A stretch of DNA of 64,000 nt from positions 167,383 through 231,382 of the forward strand of contig JAFUDS010000005.1 in the NCBI GenBank assembly GCA_017464305.1, in the 5' to 3' direction. The notes beneath the pieces are model-generated. The model saw only the letters and a list, made by a program, of their open reading frames with translations. It did no database searches and was not told the origin of the DNA. Position 1 is the first letter of the stretch; each line of letters begins with the position of its first letter. The position numbers were made by a program, and so were the translations under genes. This document shows, one piece after another, positions 17,331 through 25,146 of this stretch. This stretch comes from Clostridia bacterium (lineage in GTDB: Bacteria > Bacillota > Clostridia > Christensenellales > Aristaeellaceae).

Positions 17331-18209
17331 TCAATATCCGCCAAAGGCACCATAGGCCCCCGCGGCGGCGGGCATGCTTCCGGTGTAAGGATTCACACCC
17401 TGGCTCCCCGCCTGGGCAGCGTTCTCCCATCCCATGGCGTTCTGGCTCACCCGGCGCTCCCTTCGCGGCTGATAGCTTTCCTCCCCGTAGGGTTGCACCT
17501 GGGGAACATAGCTTTCCGGCGCCTCATATCTCCGGGCCTGTTGCTCCGGCAGAATCTTCACCCCCGGCGGCGCGATGACCACCACCCCTACGCTGGCCAG
17601 ATTCCGCACCGTGCAATGCAGGGTGAAGGCGGCTCCCGCCAGCATATCCTGGCATCGCAGGCTTTCCCCCTCGCTGCCCAGCACATCCAGGGTCACCACC
17701 AGGGTCTCCCCATTCTTCATGCACTCGATGGCTTCGTAACAGCTTTGCAGCGAGGTGATGGCCATAATGTGCTCCACATGGGTGAAGCTATTGCCAGCAT
17801 CCGGCGCGAACACCCCGGGCATGTAAGAGATGTTATCCGCTGGCGGCTGTTCCTGAAAAGCGGGCACATACCCGCTGGCGGGCTCCATCTGCCCATTGCC
17901 GCGGAACCCCTGCTGCGCCGCCTGAGCCGCGCCGTATCCATAGGGATCGCCAGCGAAGGTACTCTGCACCGGGGCCTGCCCCGTCATGGGCGGGTTCATT
18001 CCCGTGAAGCCCGTATGGGCGTAGGGAACCTGGGGCTGGGCAGCCGCGTACTCCGCTGCCTTCTCCCGGGCTAATTCCTCCTCCCGCCGGTCTCGCCGCT
18101 GCACAGGCCGATAGCAGCTGGTCCCTCCGTCCGGCCGTCGGGAGGAGGCTTCCCCTCCCCGGCCGCTCAGCAGACCTCTGATGCGGGCCTGTACATCCTT
18201 CCATGCCAT
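17331..18209 (-). CDS. sepF: SepF-like cell division protein with long low-complexity extensions
   Basis: Residues about 142-218 form a SepF core: HVEHIMAITSLQSCYEAIECMKNGETLVV, then LRCQDMLAGAAFTLHCTVRNLASVGVVVIAPPGVKI, matching the family's YEEAQ...DFLxGxxYAL...xxFLxxP pattern. (Segments are quoted in part.) SepF binds FtsZ filaments and anchors them to the membrane at midcell. The start, MAWKDVQARI, fits the amphipathic membrane-binding helix. The protein is 292 residues, about twice the usual size. The extra length is a Gly/Pro/Gln/Tyr-rich linker (50-140) and a C-terminal tail ending in PAAAGAYGAFGGY. ATG at 18209 follows GGAGG. Confidence 0.82.
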   Translation of the reverse strand: MAWKDVQARIRGLLSGRGGEASSRRPDGGTSCYRPVQRRDRREEELAREKAAEYAAAQPQVPYAHTGFTGMNPPMTGQAPVQSTFAGDPYGYGAAQAAQQGFRGNGQMEPASGYVPAFQEQPPADNISYMPGVFAPDAGNSFTHVEHIMAITSLQSCYEAIECMKNGETLVVTLDVLGSEGESLRCQDMLAGAAFTLHCTVRNLASVGVVVIAPPGVKILPEQQARRYEAPESYVPQVQPYGEESYQPRRERRVSQNAMGWENAAQAGSQGVNPYTGSMPAAAGAYGAFGGY

Positions 18210-18312
18210 AACTGAAATTGCCTCCTTTTTTCCTGGCTTTTTCGGAAACCGCTGATGGCGCAATCTGGCCCCCGGATGCCTCCGGGGTTCGCTGCTGTCC
18301 ATCCCGTTTCCT

Positions 18313-19542
18313 TTAGAACAGGCGTACCGTCTGCCCTTCCGCCAGCACCCCCTGCTGAATCGCGGAGATATAAACCTCCCCTTCCCGCCGGTCCAGAATG
18401 TTCACCGGGATGAAGGTCTGATATTGTCCGTCCACCACCACGACGCCTGCCATGTTATCCTGATAATAAATCGCCCGGGCGGGCACCTTTAGGGTGGATA
18501 CATTGTCCCCCAGCTCGCCGGTGCAGGTACGGATATACAGGATGGGGTTCACCTTGGCCTGCACCGCCAGGCGCACCACCATCTCCCCGCCGCTGCGGGT
18601 AAAGGAAACGACCCGAGCCTTCACCGTCGTATCCTGGAAGCTTTCCAGCTTCAGCTCGTATTCCGCGCCCTCTACCGGGTTCCAATTGCTGTCCCGAACC
18701 ATCATCAGCACGTACCAGTAATCATCCCGGATCATGCGATAAATGGTGGTCTTCCCCTTCTGCAGGGCGCTCTGCTCCGGCTTGTTGCCGTTGAGCATGG
18801 ATCGCACCTGGGCGGGGGTAAACTGGTCATAATTGTTCACCGTCAAGCCATATTCATATCCGTCGGAATAGAAGCTGACGATCCCTTCTGTCAAGGCTGC
18901 ATATTGCTTCGTCCAGGAGCTGATGCGCTGCATCTGGCTCTGCTCATCGTCGTAGAGCCGGGTCATGCGCTGATCCTCGCTGTACTTTTGCTTCAGGTAG
19001 CTCTGGCGGGCCTGAATAGCCGTTTCCAGCAGGCTCTCCTGGTTGTTCATATTTCCCCGGGCGCCACCCACGATGGCCCGCACCTCTCGAGCCCGGGTCA
19101 TAACCTCGCTTTCCAGCTTCTCCATCCGGGCGTCCGTCGCCACCTCGGAACGCAGCAGCTTCAGCTGATATTCCTTAATCTGGTCCCGATAATCCTGCAG
19201 GGTGGTCATCTCCCGGGTGCTGAATCCAGAGGAATAAACATTGCAGATGGTTGTCCCCCGGAACACGGCGGCCCCTTCCTCCGCGATGTATTCAATGCTG
19301 GTCAGGCCCTCCGCGTCGTAGGGCGTTTCATCCCGAACCAGCAGGCAATCCCCCGCGTATCGGGCCCCCAGCGTCCCGGAGCTGATCTGCCCATAGGGCT
19401 CCGCCTCCGGGGTCAGGGCTGTCACCAGATACCACACCACAAAACCCAGCACCACCACGATCAGCGCGATCTGCGCCACGCTCATGCGCTTGGGCTCCTC
19501 CGGCTGCGGCGCTACGGGCTGCACCGGCTGCGGCGGCGTCAT
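18313..19542 (-). CDS. HlyD-like membrane fusion/adaptor protein
   Basis: The 409-residue protein has a Pro/Gln-rich cytoplasmic N-terminus, one transmembrane helix (about 24-43), and a split barrel-type region (about 55-100). A helical hairpin (about 105-215) follows, then a C-terminal beta region including VPARAIYYQDNMAGVVVVDG. This is the layout of HlyD-type adaptors of export systems. In Clostridia a similar gene often sits just before sepF in the division cluster, as here, so a wall or division role rather than toxin export is plausible. No ABC exporter gene is adjacent. ATG at 19542 is preferred to the TTG at 19551 because GGGAGG lies 11 bp upstream of it. Confidence 0.72.
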   Translation of the reverse strand: MTPPQPVQPVAPQPEEPKRMSVAQIALIVVVLGFVVWYLVTALTPEAEPYGQISSGTLGARYAGDCLLVRDETPYDAEGLTSIEYIAEEGAAVFRGTTICNVYSSGFSTREMTTLQDYRDQIKEYQLKLLRSEVATDARMEKLESEVMTRAREVRAIVGGARGNMNNQESLLETAIQARQSYLKQKYSEDQRMTRLYDDEQSQMQRISSWTKQYAALTEGIVSFYSDGYEYGLTVNNYDQFTPAQVRSMLNGNKPEQSALQKGKTTIYRMIRDDYWYVLMMVRDSNWNPVEGAEYELKLESFQDTTVKARVVSFTRSGGEMVVRLAVQAKVNPILYIRTCTGELGDNVSTLKVPARAIYYQDNMAGVVVVDGQYQTFIPVNILDRREGEVYISAIQQGVLAEGQTVRLF

Positions 19543-19626
19543 CTGATACAAGGCCTCCCTCTCCTTCCCCGGAAATAATCACCCTTTATCTTATCACATC
19601 CCGCAGGGGTTTGCAAATTTCGCAAT

Positions 19627-19858
19627 TTGCGAGTGAACGAAGGGATGTTCCCCGTAGGGTGCCTTGGAGAACGTCGGTACTTAGGCGGTGGCGAGCGCGA
19701 ACGCGCGAAGGCAGCGCCTTTGTACCGCTACGTTCGGAACGGGGGTTCGAAACGCCCGGAAAACTGTCCAGTGGACAGTTTTCAGTGGGAGAACGGGCGG
19801 CAGCCCCGGGCCGGAGAGCCGTTACCCCAAGGGGAACTCCCGCGCGTTCACGGCGCAA
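19627..19858. repeat. Element R, copy R4
   Basis: Same orientation as R2. The outer arms are TTGCG-A-GTGAACG (19627-19639) and CGTTCAC-GG-CGCAA (19845-19858), again different from the other copies but complementary. The central stem has GAACGT/ACGTTC, GGTAC/GTACC and GGCG/CGCC, with tip GCGCG/CGCGC. The copy contains the second example of the inserted palindrome, GAAAACTGTCC (19759-19769) with GGACAGTTTTC (19773-19783). Compared with R1 one pair is flipped from A-T to T-A. It fills most of the 320-bp gap between the HlyD-like gene and purR; nothing else is seen in that gap. Confidence 0.87.
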
Positions 19859-19862
19859 CGCA

Positions 19863-20681
19863 TCACCCGTTCAACCAGGACGCCGGCCGAACGATGGCTT
19901 CGGGGGCCTCGCCGGAAAGCACCTCCAGGGTCATGAGGCTCCTTTCCCCTACCACCCGCTTCTTCTCCGGGTTCACCGTGGCCATCACAAATCCCATGCC
20001 AACCACCGCCACATTGAATTCCCGCATCAGCTCCACCATGCCCCGGGCCGTGCCGCCCCCCTTCAGGAAGTCATCCACAATCAGGGCGCGCTGGTTCTCT
20101 TTCACCGCCCGGCGGCTCAGGCTCATGGTCTCGATGTTTCCGGAGCCGGAAACATAGTTGATGTTCACCGCCGACCCCTCATACACCTTGGAGGAGTGCC
20201 GGGCGATGACCAGGGGCACCCCCAGGGCGTTGGCCGTGGCGAAGGCCACGGGAATCCCCTTGGTCTCCATGGTCAGCACAAAATCCGCCCGCTTGTTTTC
20301 AAACTCCGTGGCCAGAATCTCCCCCATGCGGTTCACGATCTCCGGCGTGGAAAGGATATCCGAATAATAAAGGAAATCCCCCGGCAGCACCCGCTCCGTA
20401 CCGCTGAGCTGGCGGCCCAGATCAGCAATGAAGGTTCGGGCGGATTCCCGGCTATGCTGCGGGCGATAGAGCACGCCCCCCGCCGCGCCAGTAATGGTTT
20501 CAATCTCCCCCAGGTCAAATTCCTTCGCCACCCGACGCAGAGCGTCGATATCCTCGCTGATCGTGGATTTCGCCGCGCCAAAAAGCTCGCAGAATTGGTT
20601 CAGGGTAAACATCTTCCCCGGCGCGCCGGAAAGAATCTTCATCATCACGCTCATCCGCTCGTTGCGGCGAATCTTCTCCAT
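19863..20681 (-). CDS. purR: Purine operon repressor PurR (Bacillota type)
   Basis: The 272-residue protein has an N-terminal winged helix (about 1-72, MEKIRRNERMSVMMKILS, FCELFGAAKSTISEDI) fused to a phosphoribosyltransferase-fold domain. The PRPP loop reads RALIVDDFLKGGGTARG. Bacillota PurR represses purine synthesis genes and is released by PRPP. The fold is not catalytic in this family. The ATG at 20681 follows GGAGG; the longer reading frame would cross a terminator. No PurBox could be assigned by eye. The gene follows the HPr-like gene on the same strand, separated by the terminator at 20723-20752. Confidence 0.95.
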   Translation of the reverse strand: MEKIRRNERMSVMMKILSGAPGKMFTLNQFCELFGAAKSTISEDIDALRRVAKEFDLGEIETITGAAGGVLYRPQHSRESARTFIADLGRQLSGTERVLPGDFLYYSDILSTPEIVNRMGEILATEFENKRADFVLTMETKGIPVAFATANALGVPLVIARHSSKVYEGSAVNINYVSGSGNIETMSLSRRAVKENQRALIVDDFLKGGGTARGMVELMREFNVAVVGMGFVMATVNPEKKRVVGERSLMTLEVLSGEAPEAIVRPASWLNG

Positions 20682-20722
20682 GGGTGGCTCCTCCTTCCTG
20701 CCCCGCCGGCTTTCCAGGCAGC

Positions 20723-20752
20723 AAAAAAACCTCCGGCTTTGACAGTCGGAGG
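20723..20752 (-). terminator. Terminator or attenuator between the HPr-like gene and purR
   Basis: On the minus strand CCTCCG (20752-20747) pairs with CGGAGG (20735-20730) and is followed by a run of seven T (20729-20723). It lies between the HPr-like stop and the purR start. No second promoter for purR was recognised, so partial read-through could set purR level. Confidence 0.8.
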
Positions 20753-20859
20753 CTATTTTACCACAATTTACGAATATTGCAAGCAATTATCCCGGGAAAG
20801 TTCGTCTTTTTGCCGTTCCTTCTCCACTTCATCCGCCGCAATGTGCGGAAATGGGATGC

Positions 20860-21096
20860 TTACTCCTGAGCCACCACGAAGGGTTGAATCTCCTTCAGCA
20901 GGTCGTCACAATCGTCGCTGTAAATCTCCAGAGTGATGGCTCTGCTCAGATCCAGGGAAAAGATCCCTAAAATCGACTTGGCGTCCACCACGTGGCGGCC
21001 CGCCCGCAGATCCATGTCGAAGGGGTACCGGCCCACAATGTTCACAAATTTGTTCACGTTCTCCACCAGGCTGAGCCGAATCTGCACTGTTTTCAT
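20860..21096 (-). CDS. HPr-like phosphocarrier-fold protein lacking the active-site His
   Basis: The 78-residue protein has the HPr fold signature DAKSILGIFSLDLSRAITL, with the regulatory Ser (position 46 of HPr) preserved. The active-site segment, normally GLHARPA, is replaced by SLVENVNKFVNI, so it cannot accept phosphate at His15. In this it resembles Crh-type regulators more than PTS phosphocarriers; similar small proteins are common in Clostridia and are uncharacterised. ATG at 21096 follows GTGAGGTG, and a promoter lies at 21132-21160. A signalling role through Ser phosphorylation is inference. Confidence 0.78.
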   Translation of the reverse strand: MKTVQIRLSLVENVNKFVNIVGRYPFDMDLRAGRHVVDAKSILGIFSLDLSRAITLEIYSDDCDDLLKEIQPFVVAQE

Positions 21097-21131
21097 CCGG
21101 ATGCACCTCACTTTCTTGTCCGGCTGAATTC

Positions 21132-21160
21132 ATCATACAATATTTTTCCCGTTTTCGCAA
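21132..21160 (-). promoter_or_regulatory. Promoter of the HPr-like gene
   Basis: TTGCGA (21160-21155) and TATGAT (21137-21132) on the minus strand are 17 bp apart, 36 bp upstream of the ATG. Confidence 0.7.
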
Positions 21161-21175
21161 GATGGCCGCAGGCCT

Positions 21176-22639
21176 TTAATCCGAATAGAGGGCGGGATTT
21201 TTCTCGGGAATCCGCAGCATCAGCGTCTCCTCTTCCTCGTCCCACTCCCAGGAGCCATCCAGCGCCCGGGTCAGGAAGTCCACGCGGATAAAATGCCCCT
21301 CGGCGAACTCGAAATCGATGTTCTCCGTCACCATTTCCAGCCCATCCACCGTGGAAACGAAGCCCGCATCCTCGTTCAGCAGCGCCAGGGTGAACCCTTG
21401 GGCCTCCAGAATCAGGGAATCCCCCTCATCCGTCAGCTGCCAGCTTTCCACCGCGCTGCACAGGTCGTCCAGGCTGACCCGAATATCCTCTTCAAACCGC
21501 TGCAGCCGGGGGGAGCGCACCACAGGCACCCCATCCTCCAGGGCCGTCCACTGCATGCTTTCGCCGCTATCGTTCAGCACAATCCAGCCCGCCAGATCTT
21601 CATAGACCGCTTCCGGCTCCGGCTCTGCCGTCGGGGCGGGGGGGAGCGTCTGCTCCGCCTCGTCCAGGTCGATCTCCTCAATCACCTCCGGCACCTCGGT
21701 CGGCGCTTCTGTCGGAGCTTCCGTTGGCTCAGCTGTTGGCGCTTCCGTGGGTTGCTCCGTCAGCGCTGCGGTAGGCACCTCAGTCGGTGCTACGGTAGGT
21801 TCTTCAGTCGGCTCTGCCGTTGGTTCCGCTGTCGGAACCTCCGTAGGCGTGGCCGTGGGCTCCGCAATCGGCGCTTCCGTCGGTTCTGTTGTTGGCGCTG
21901 CGGTTACCGTCTGGATCACCGTGCTCTTCGCTGTCTCTGTAGCCGCCAAAGCGGATTCCTGCTTTTCTTCCGCAGCCTCAGAAGTCGCTTCTTCCGTCGG
22001 AGCTTCTGTGAGTTCAGCGGTGGGTTCCGCAGTCGGAGCCTCTGTAGGCTCAGTCGTCGGCTCCGCGGTAGGAGCCTCTGTAGGCTCAGCCGTCGGCGCT
22101 TCCGTGGGCTCCGCTGTCGGCGCTGCCGTCTCCGGCACAGGGGTTTCCGTCACTTCCGGCGTCGCCGTCTCCTCTCCCGGGTAAGGCGCAGCGTCCGGAT
22201 TTTCAAACAGGTTGGTCTGGGTCGCCCGGCCGGCAATGCCATCCACCGTCAGTCCATTATAATATTGGAAGCGACGCACCGCGTTCCGCGTCTGCCCACC
22301 GTAGGCACCGTCCGCCGACCCTTCCGGCAGATAGCCCATCTCGATCAACCGCTCCTGCAGCCGCTTGACCTCTTCCCCCTTATCCCCCTGGGCCAGGTTG
22401 TGATAGGCCTTGGTGTTGGGGGTAATGGTGGGCACAGGCGCCGGCGTCACAGACACGGTGGGCGCCGGGGTAACCGTCTCTTCCAGCAGCGGTGTCGCTT
22501 CCATCTCTTCCGCCACCTCCACCGCCGTAACCACGGGGGAAGGAGTCGGCACCGGGGTCACAGAAGGCGTAGACGTGCTTTCCACCGCCACCACCAGGGT
22601 TGTGGCCATATAGGCCAGCAGGGTCTTCAGAAAATCCAT
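21176..22639 (-). CDS. Peptidoglycan-binding-domain surface protein with Pro-Thr-Glu-Ala repeats
   Basis: The 487-residue product has a short signal or anchor segment (about 2-20), a Thr/Pro-rich stalk, and a PG_binding_1 domain (about 78-145, QGDKGEEVKRLQERLIEMGYL and FQYYNGLTVDGIAGRATQ). A long run of short PTEAPTAE-type repeats follows (about 165-345), then a C-terminal acidic domain with SMQWTALEDGVPVV and FDLA-like elements. PG_binding_1 modules bind the wall, and the repeat region looks like a flexible stalk that spans it. Repeats of this sort expand and shrink by slippage, so length may vary between strains. ATG at 22639 follows GGAGG by 12 bp. A promoter at 22675-22703 overlaps that of divergent recD2. 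Confidence 0.75.
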   Translation of the reverse strand: MDFLKTLLAYMATTLVVAVESTSTPSVTPVPTPSPVVTAVEVAEEMEATPLLEETVTPAPTVSVTPAPVPTITPNTKAYHNLAQGDKGEEVKRLQERLIEMGYLPEGSADGAYGGQTRNAVRRFQYYNGLTVDGIAGRATQTNLFENPDAAPYPGEETATPEVTETPVPETAAPTAEPTEAPTAEPTEAPTAEPTTEPTEAPTAEPTAELTEAPTEEATSEAAEEKQESALAATETAKSTVIQTVTAAPTTEPTEAPIAEPTATPTEVPTAEPTAEPTEEPTVAPTEVPTAALTEQPTEAPTAEPTEAPTEAPTEVPEVIEEIDLDEAEQTLPPAPTAEPEPEAVYEDLAGWIVLNDSGESMQWTALEDGVPVVRSPRLQRFEEDIRVSLDDLCSAVESWQLTDEGDSLILEAQGFTLALLNEDAGFVSTVDGLEMVTENIDFEFAEGHFIRVDFLTRALDGSWEWDEEEETLMLRIPEKNPALYSD

Positions 22640-22674
22640 CGTAAACGCACTTCCTCCCCGAAAAAACTGCCCCA

Positions 22675-22703
22675 ATTATACCAAACCTTTTCCTCCATGA
22701 CAA
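22675..22703 (-). promoter_or_regulatory. Promoter of the repeat surface protein
   Basis: TTGTCA (22703-22698) and TATAAT (22680-22675) on the minus strand are 17 bp apart. The -35 box occupies the same bases as the plus-strand -35 box of recD2. Confidence 0.75.
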
Positions 22704-22725
22704 TACAGGAATTTTATGGTAAAAT
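22697..22725 (+). promoter_or_regulatory. Promoter of recD2
   Basis: ATGACA (22697-22702) and TAAAAT (22720-22725) are 17 bp apart, 41 bp upstream of the recD2 start. The -35 box is shared, on the other strand, with the divergent gene. Confidence 0.65.
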
Positions 22726-22766
22726 GGCCTCCAACCCAGTCCATGAACCCCTGCAGGAGAGACGCT

Positions 22767-24998
22767 ATGGAAAAGCTCGAAGCAAGCATTCTCGGAACCA
22801 TTTTCCGCAATGAGGAGAATGGTTATTCCGTGCTGACCGTTCGCGCCGGCCGCAGCGAGCATACGGTCATCGGCGTCCTGCCGGAATTGAACCCCGGCGA
22901 ACAGGCCATTTTCTCCGGCGAATGGGTAGAGCATAAATCCTATGGCCGCCAGTTCAAATGCACCTCCTGCGAAATTCAAATGCCTACCACCCTGCTGGGC
23001 ATCGAGCGCTATCTGGCCAGCGGCGCCATTCGAGGCATCGGCCCCAGCACGGCCCGGCAGCTGGTAGAACACTTTGGCGAGGAAACCATGGAGGTCCTGG
23101 CCGAGCATCCCCATCGGCTGACAGAGCTGCCCGGCATTGGGAAAAAGCGGGCCGCCATGATCGCGGAAAGCTTCGCCTCCCAGCAGGGTGCCCGCCAGGC
23201 CATTATCTTTCTCCAATCCTATGGCATTCCCGCCTCCCTGGCCCTCAAAATCAGCCAGCGCTACGGCGAAGGGGCCAAAGAGGTGGTTCAAACCAATCCC
23301 TATCAGCTCTGCGACGATCTGGAGGGTGTCGGTTTTCAGACCGCTGACCACATCGGCATCGCCCTGGGAGTTGCCCCCGAAGGCGCGGCCCGGATTCGCT
23401 GCGCGCTAAAATATCTGATGCGGGAGGCTGCCGCCAGCGCGGGCCATTGCTATCTGCCGGAGGCGGAGCTGCAGCGCCAGGCTGCCAGCCTGCTGCAGAT
23501 CTCCCCCACGCTCTGCGCCGAGGGCATGACAAGGCTGCTGCTTTCCCGGGAGCTGGTGGCGGAAATGGAGGAGGACGGCTCCTCTCGCCGGTTCTATCTG
23601 CCGGAATACTACCGCGCCGAGCAAGAGGTGGCCCTGCGAATTCAGGAGCTCATGGCCGCCATCCATCCCGGCACGTTTCGCCGCGCCGCCCGGGCCATTG
23701 CCCAGTTCGAAGCCTCCCATGGCATTCAGTTTTCTCCCCGCCAGAAGGAGGCCATCACCCAGGCGCTGGAAACCGGTGTCTTTGTCATCACCGGCGGCCC
23801 AGGTACCGGGAAAACCACCATCATCAATTGCATTCTGTCCCTCCTGAGCCAGGAGAACGAGGTGCTCCTCTGCGCCCCCACTGGCCGGGCGGCCAAGCGC
23901 ATGACCGAGGCCACCGGCGCCGAGGCGAAAACCATCCATCGGCTGCTGGAGTTCAATGGGGAGGAGGGCGTCTTCGCCCGGAATGTGGAAAATCCCCTGG
24001 AGGCGGACTGCGTCATCGCCGACGAGGCCTCCATGATCGATCTGAGCCTGATGAAATCCCTCCTGCGGGCCATTTCTCCCGGTGCCCGTCTGATCCTGGT
24101 GGGGGATGCGGACCAGCTCCCCTCTGTGGGGGCGGGCAATGTGCTGGGGGATATCCTCGCCAGCGGCGCGGTGCCCTGCGCCCGGCTGACGGATATCTAT
24201 CGTCAGAGTGAGCAGAGCCGCATCGTGCTCAATGCCCATTTGATCAATCGGGGGGAGATGCCCCTGCTGAATGAGAAGGGCACGGATTTCTTCTTCGAGC
24301 GCAAGCCCCTCCTGCGGGAGGCGGCGACCACCATCGTTTCCCTGGTGAAGAATCGGCTGCCCGGATATTTGGGGTATCCTCCGGCAGAAGCCGCCGCCCT
24401 GGCCGCCCGGAACATCCAGGTGCTGGCCCCCGCCAAGAAAGGGGAATGCGGCGTGCTGAACCTGAACGTCCTGCTGCAGGAGGCCCTGAACCCTCCCTCC
24501 CGCACCTCCCTGCAGCTGACCTGGGGGGAGAATACCTTCCGCCTGGGGGATAAGGTAATTCAGACTCGGAATAACTATGATCTGGTCTGGCATAAAAAGA
24601 CCGCCACCGGATGGGAGGATGGCAGCGGCATTTTCAATGGCGATATCGGCTTTATCATTCAGGTGGACCCCGGAGAGCACACCCTGGTGGTGCGCTTCGA
24701 TGAGGATCGGGATGTGCTGTACGAATCCGGCGACCTGGAGGATCTGAGCCTGGCCTATTGCCTCTCCGTCCATAAGAGCCAGGGCAGCGAATTCCCGGTG
24801 GTGATTATGCCCGTCACCGGCGGCCCGCCCATGCTCCTGACCCGGAATCTGTTTTATACCGCCCTGACCCGGGCCAAGGCCCTGGTGGTGCTGGTGGGCA
24901 CGGAGAGCATTATCCAGACCATGGTACAGAATGATCACATTGCCAAGCGATACACCACCCTGGCCCTGCGGCTGACGGCGGAAACATATGATCTTTAG
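22767..24998 (+). CDS. recD2: RecD2-type ATP-dependent DNA helicase
   Basis: The 743-residue protein has the RecD2 layout: an N-terminal OB-like domain, tandem helix-hairpin-helix motifs (GAIRGIGPSTARQLV and LTELPGIGKKRAAMI), then SF1B helicase motifs with Walker A GGPGTGKT (343-350), CVIADEASMID (motif II), VGDADQLPSVGAG (motif III), and the late SVHKSQGSEFPVVI and LFYTALTRAK motifs. RecD2 unwinds DNA 5' to 3' and acts in repair in bacteria that lack RecBC. ATG at 22767 follows AGGAG; the upstream in-frame ATGs have no ribosome binding site. The gene is monocistronic. Confidence 0.94.
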   Translation: MEKLEASILGTIFRNEENGYSVLTVRAGRSEHTVIGVLPELNPGEQAIFSGEWVEHKSYGRQFKCTSCEIQMPTTLLGIERYLASGAIRGIGPSTARQLVEHFGEETMEVLAEHPHRLTELPGIGKKRAAMIAESFASQQGARQAIIFLQSYGIPASLALKISQRYGEGAKEVVQTNPYQLCDDLEGVGFQTADHIGIALGVAPEGAARIRCALKYLMREAAASAGHCYLPEAELQRQAASLLQISPTLCAEGMTRLLLSRELVAEMEEDGSSRRFYLPEYYRAEQEVALRIQELMAAIHPGTFRRAARAIAQFEASHGIQFSPRQKEAITQALETGVFVITGGPGTGKTTIINCILSLLSQENEVLLCAPTGRAAKRMTEATGAEAKTIHRLLEFNGEEGVFARNVENPLEADCVIADEASMIDLSLMKSLLRAISPGARLILVGDADQLPSVGAGNVLGDILASGAVPCARLTDIYRQSEQSRIVLNAHLINRGEMPLLNEKGTDFFFERKPLLREAATTIVSLVKNRLPGYLGYPPAEAAALAARNIQVLAPAKKGECGVLNLNVLLQEALNPPSRTSLQLTWGENTFRLGDKVIQTRNNYDLVWHKKTATGWEDGSGIFNGDIGFIIQVDPGEHTLVVRFDEDRDVLYESGDLEDLSLAYCLSVHKSQGSEFPVVIMPVTGGPPMLLTRNLFYTALTRAKALVVLVGTESIIQTMVQNDHIAKRYTTLALRLTAETYDL

Positions 24999-25043
24999 TC
25001 TGTGAAGCAAGCTCCTGCCTGCCCTCGAAGAAGCACGAAAAAA

Positions 25044-25127
25044 GCTCCCCCGCGAAGCAGGGGAACGGAATAGCTCTTGTCCATCAACAAAAATCCTGAT
25101 AAATGCTCCCCCGCAAAGCGAGGGAGC
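25044..25127. repeat. Two REP-like palindromes between convergent recD2 and GH28 genes
   Basis: GCTCCCCCGCGAAGCAGGGG (from 25044) and GCTCCCCCGCAAAGCGAGGG (from 25105, continuing AGC) are variants of the REP-like palindrome found at 15685, 43673, 43783 and 55565. They occupy the 148-bp convergent gap and may act as weak terminators, though no T-runs follow. Confidence 0.65.
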
Positions 25128-25146
25128 AAAATAATATCCTTGCAAA

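Noticed and set aside
21700-22160. Repetitive DNA that could be mistaken for a CRISPR array
   Set aside because: The repeats are short, in frame, and encode Pro-Thr-Glu-Ala units inside an open gene; there are no unique spacers of constant size.
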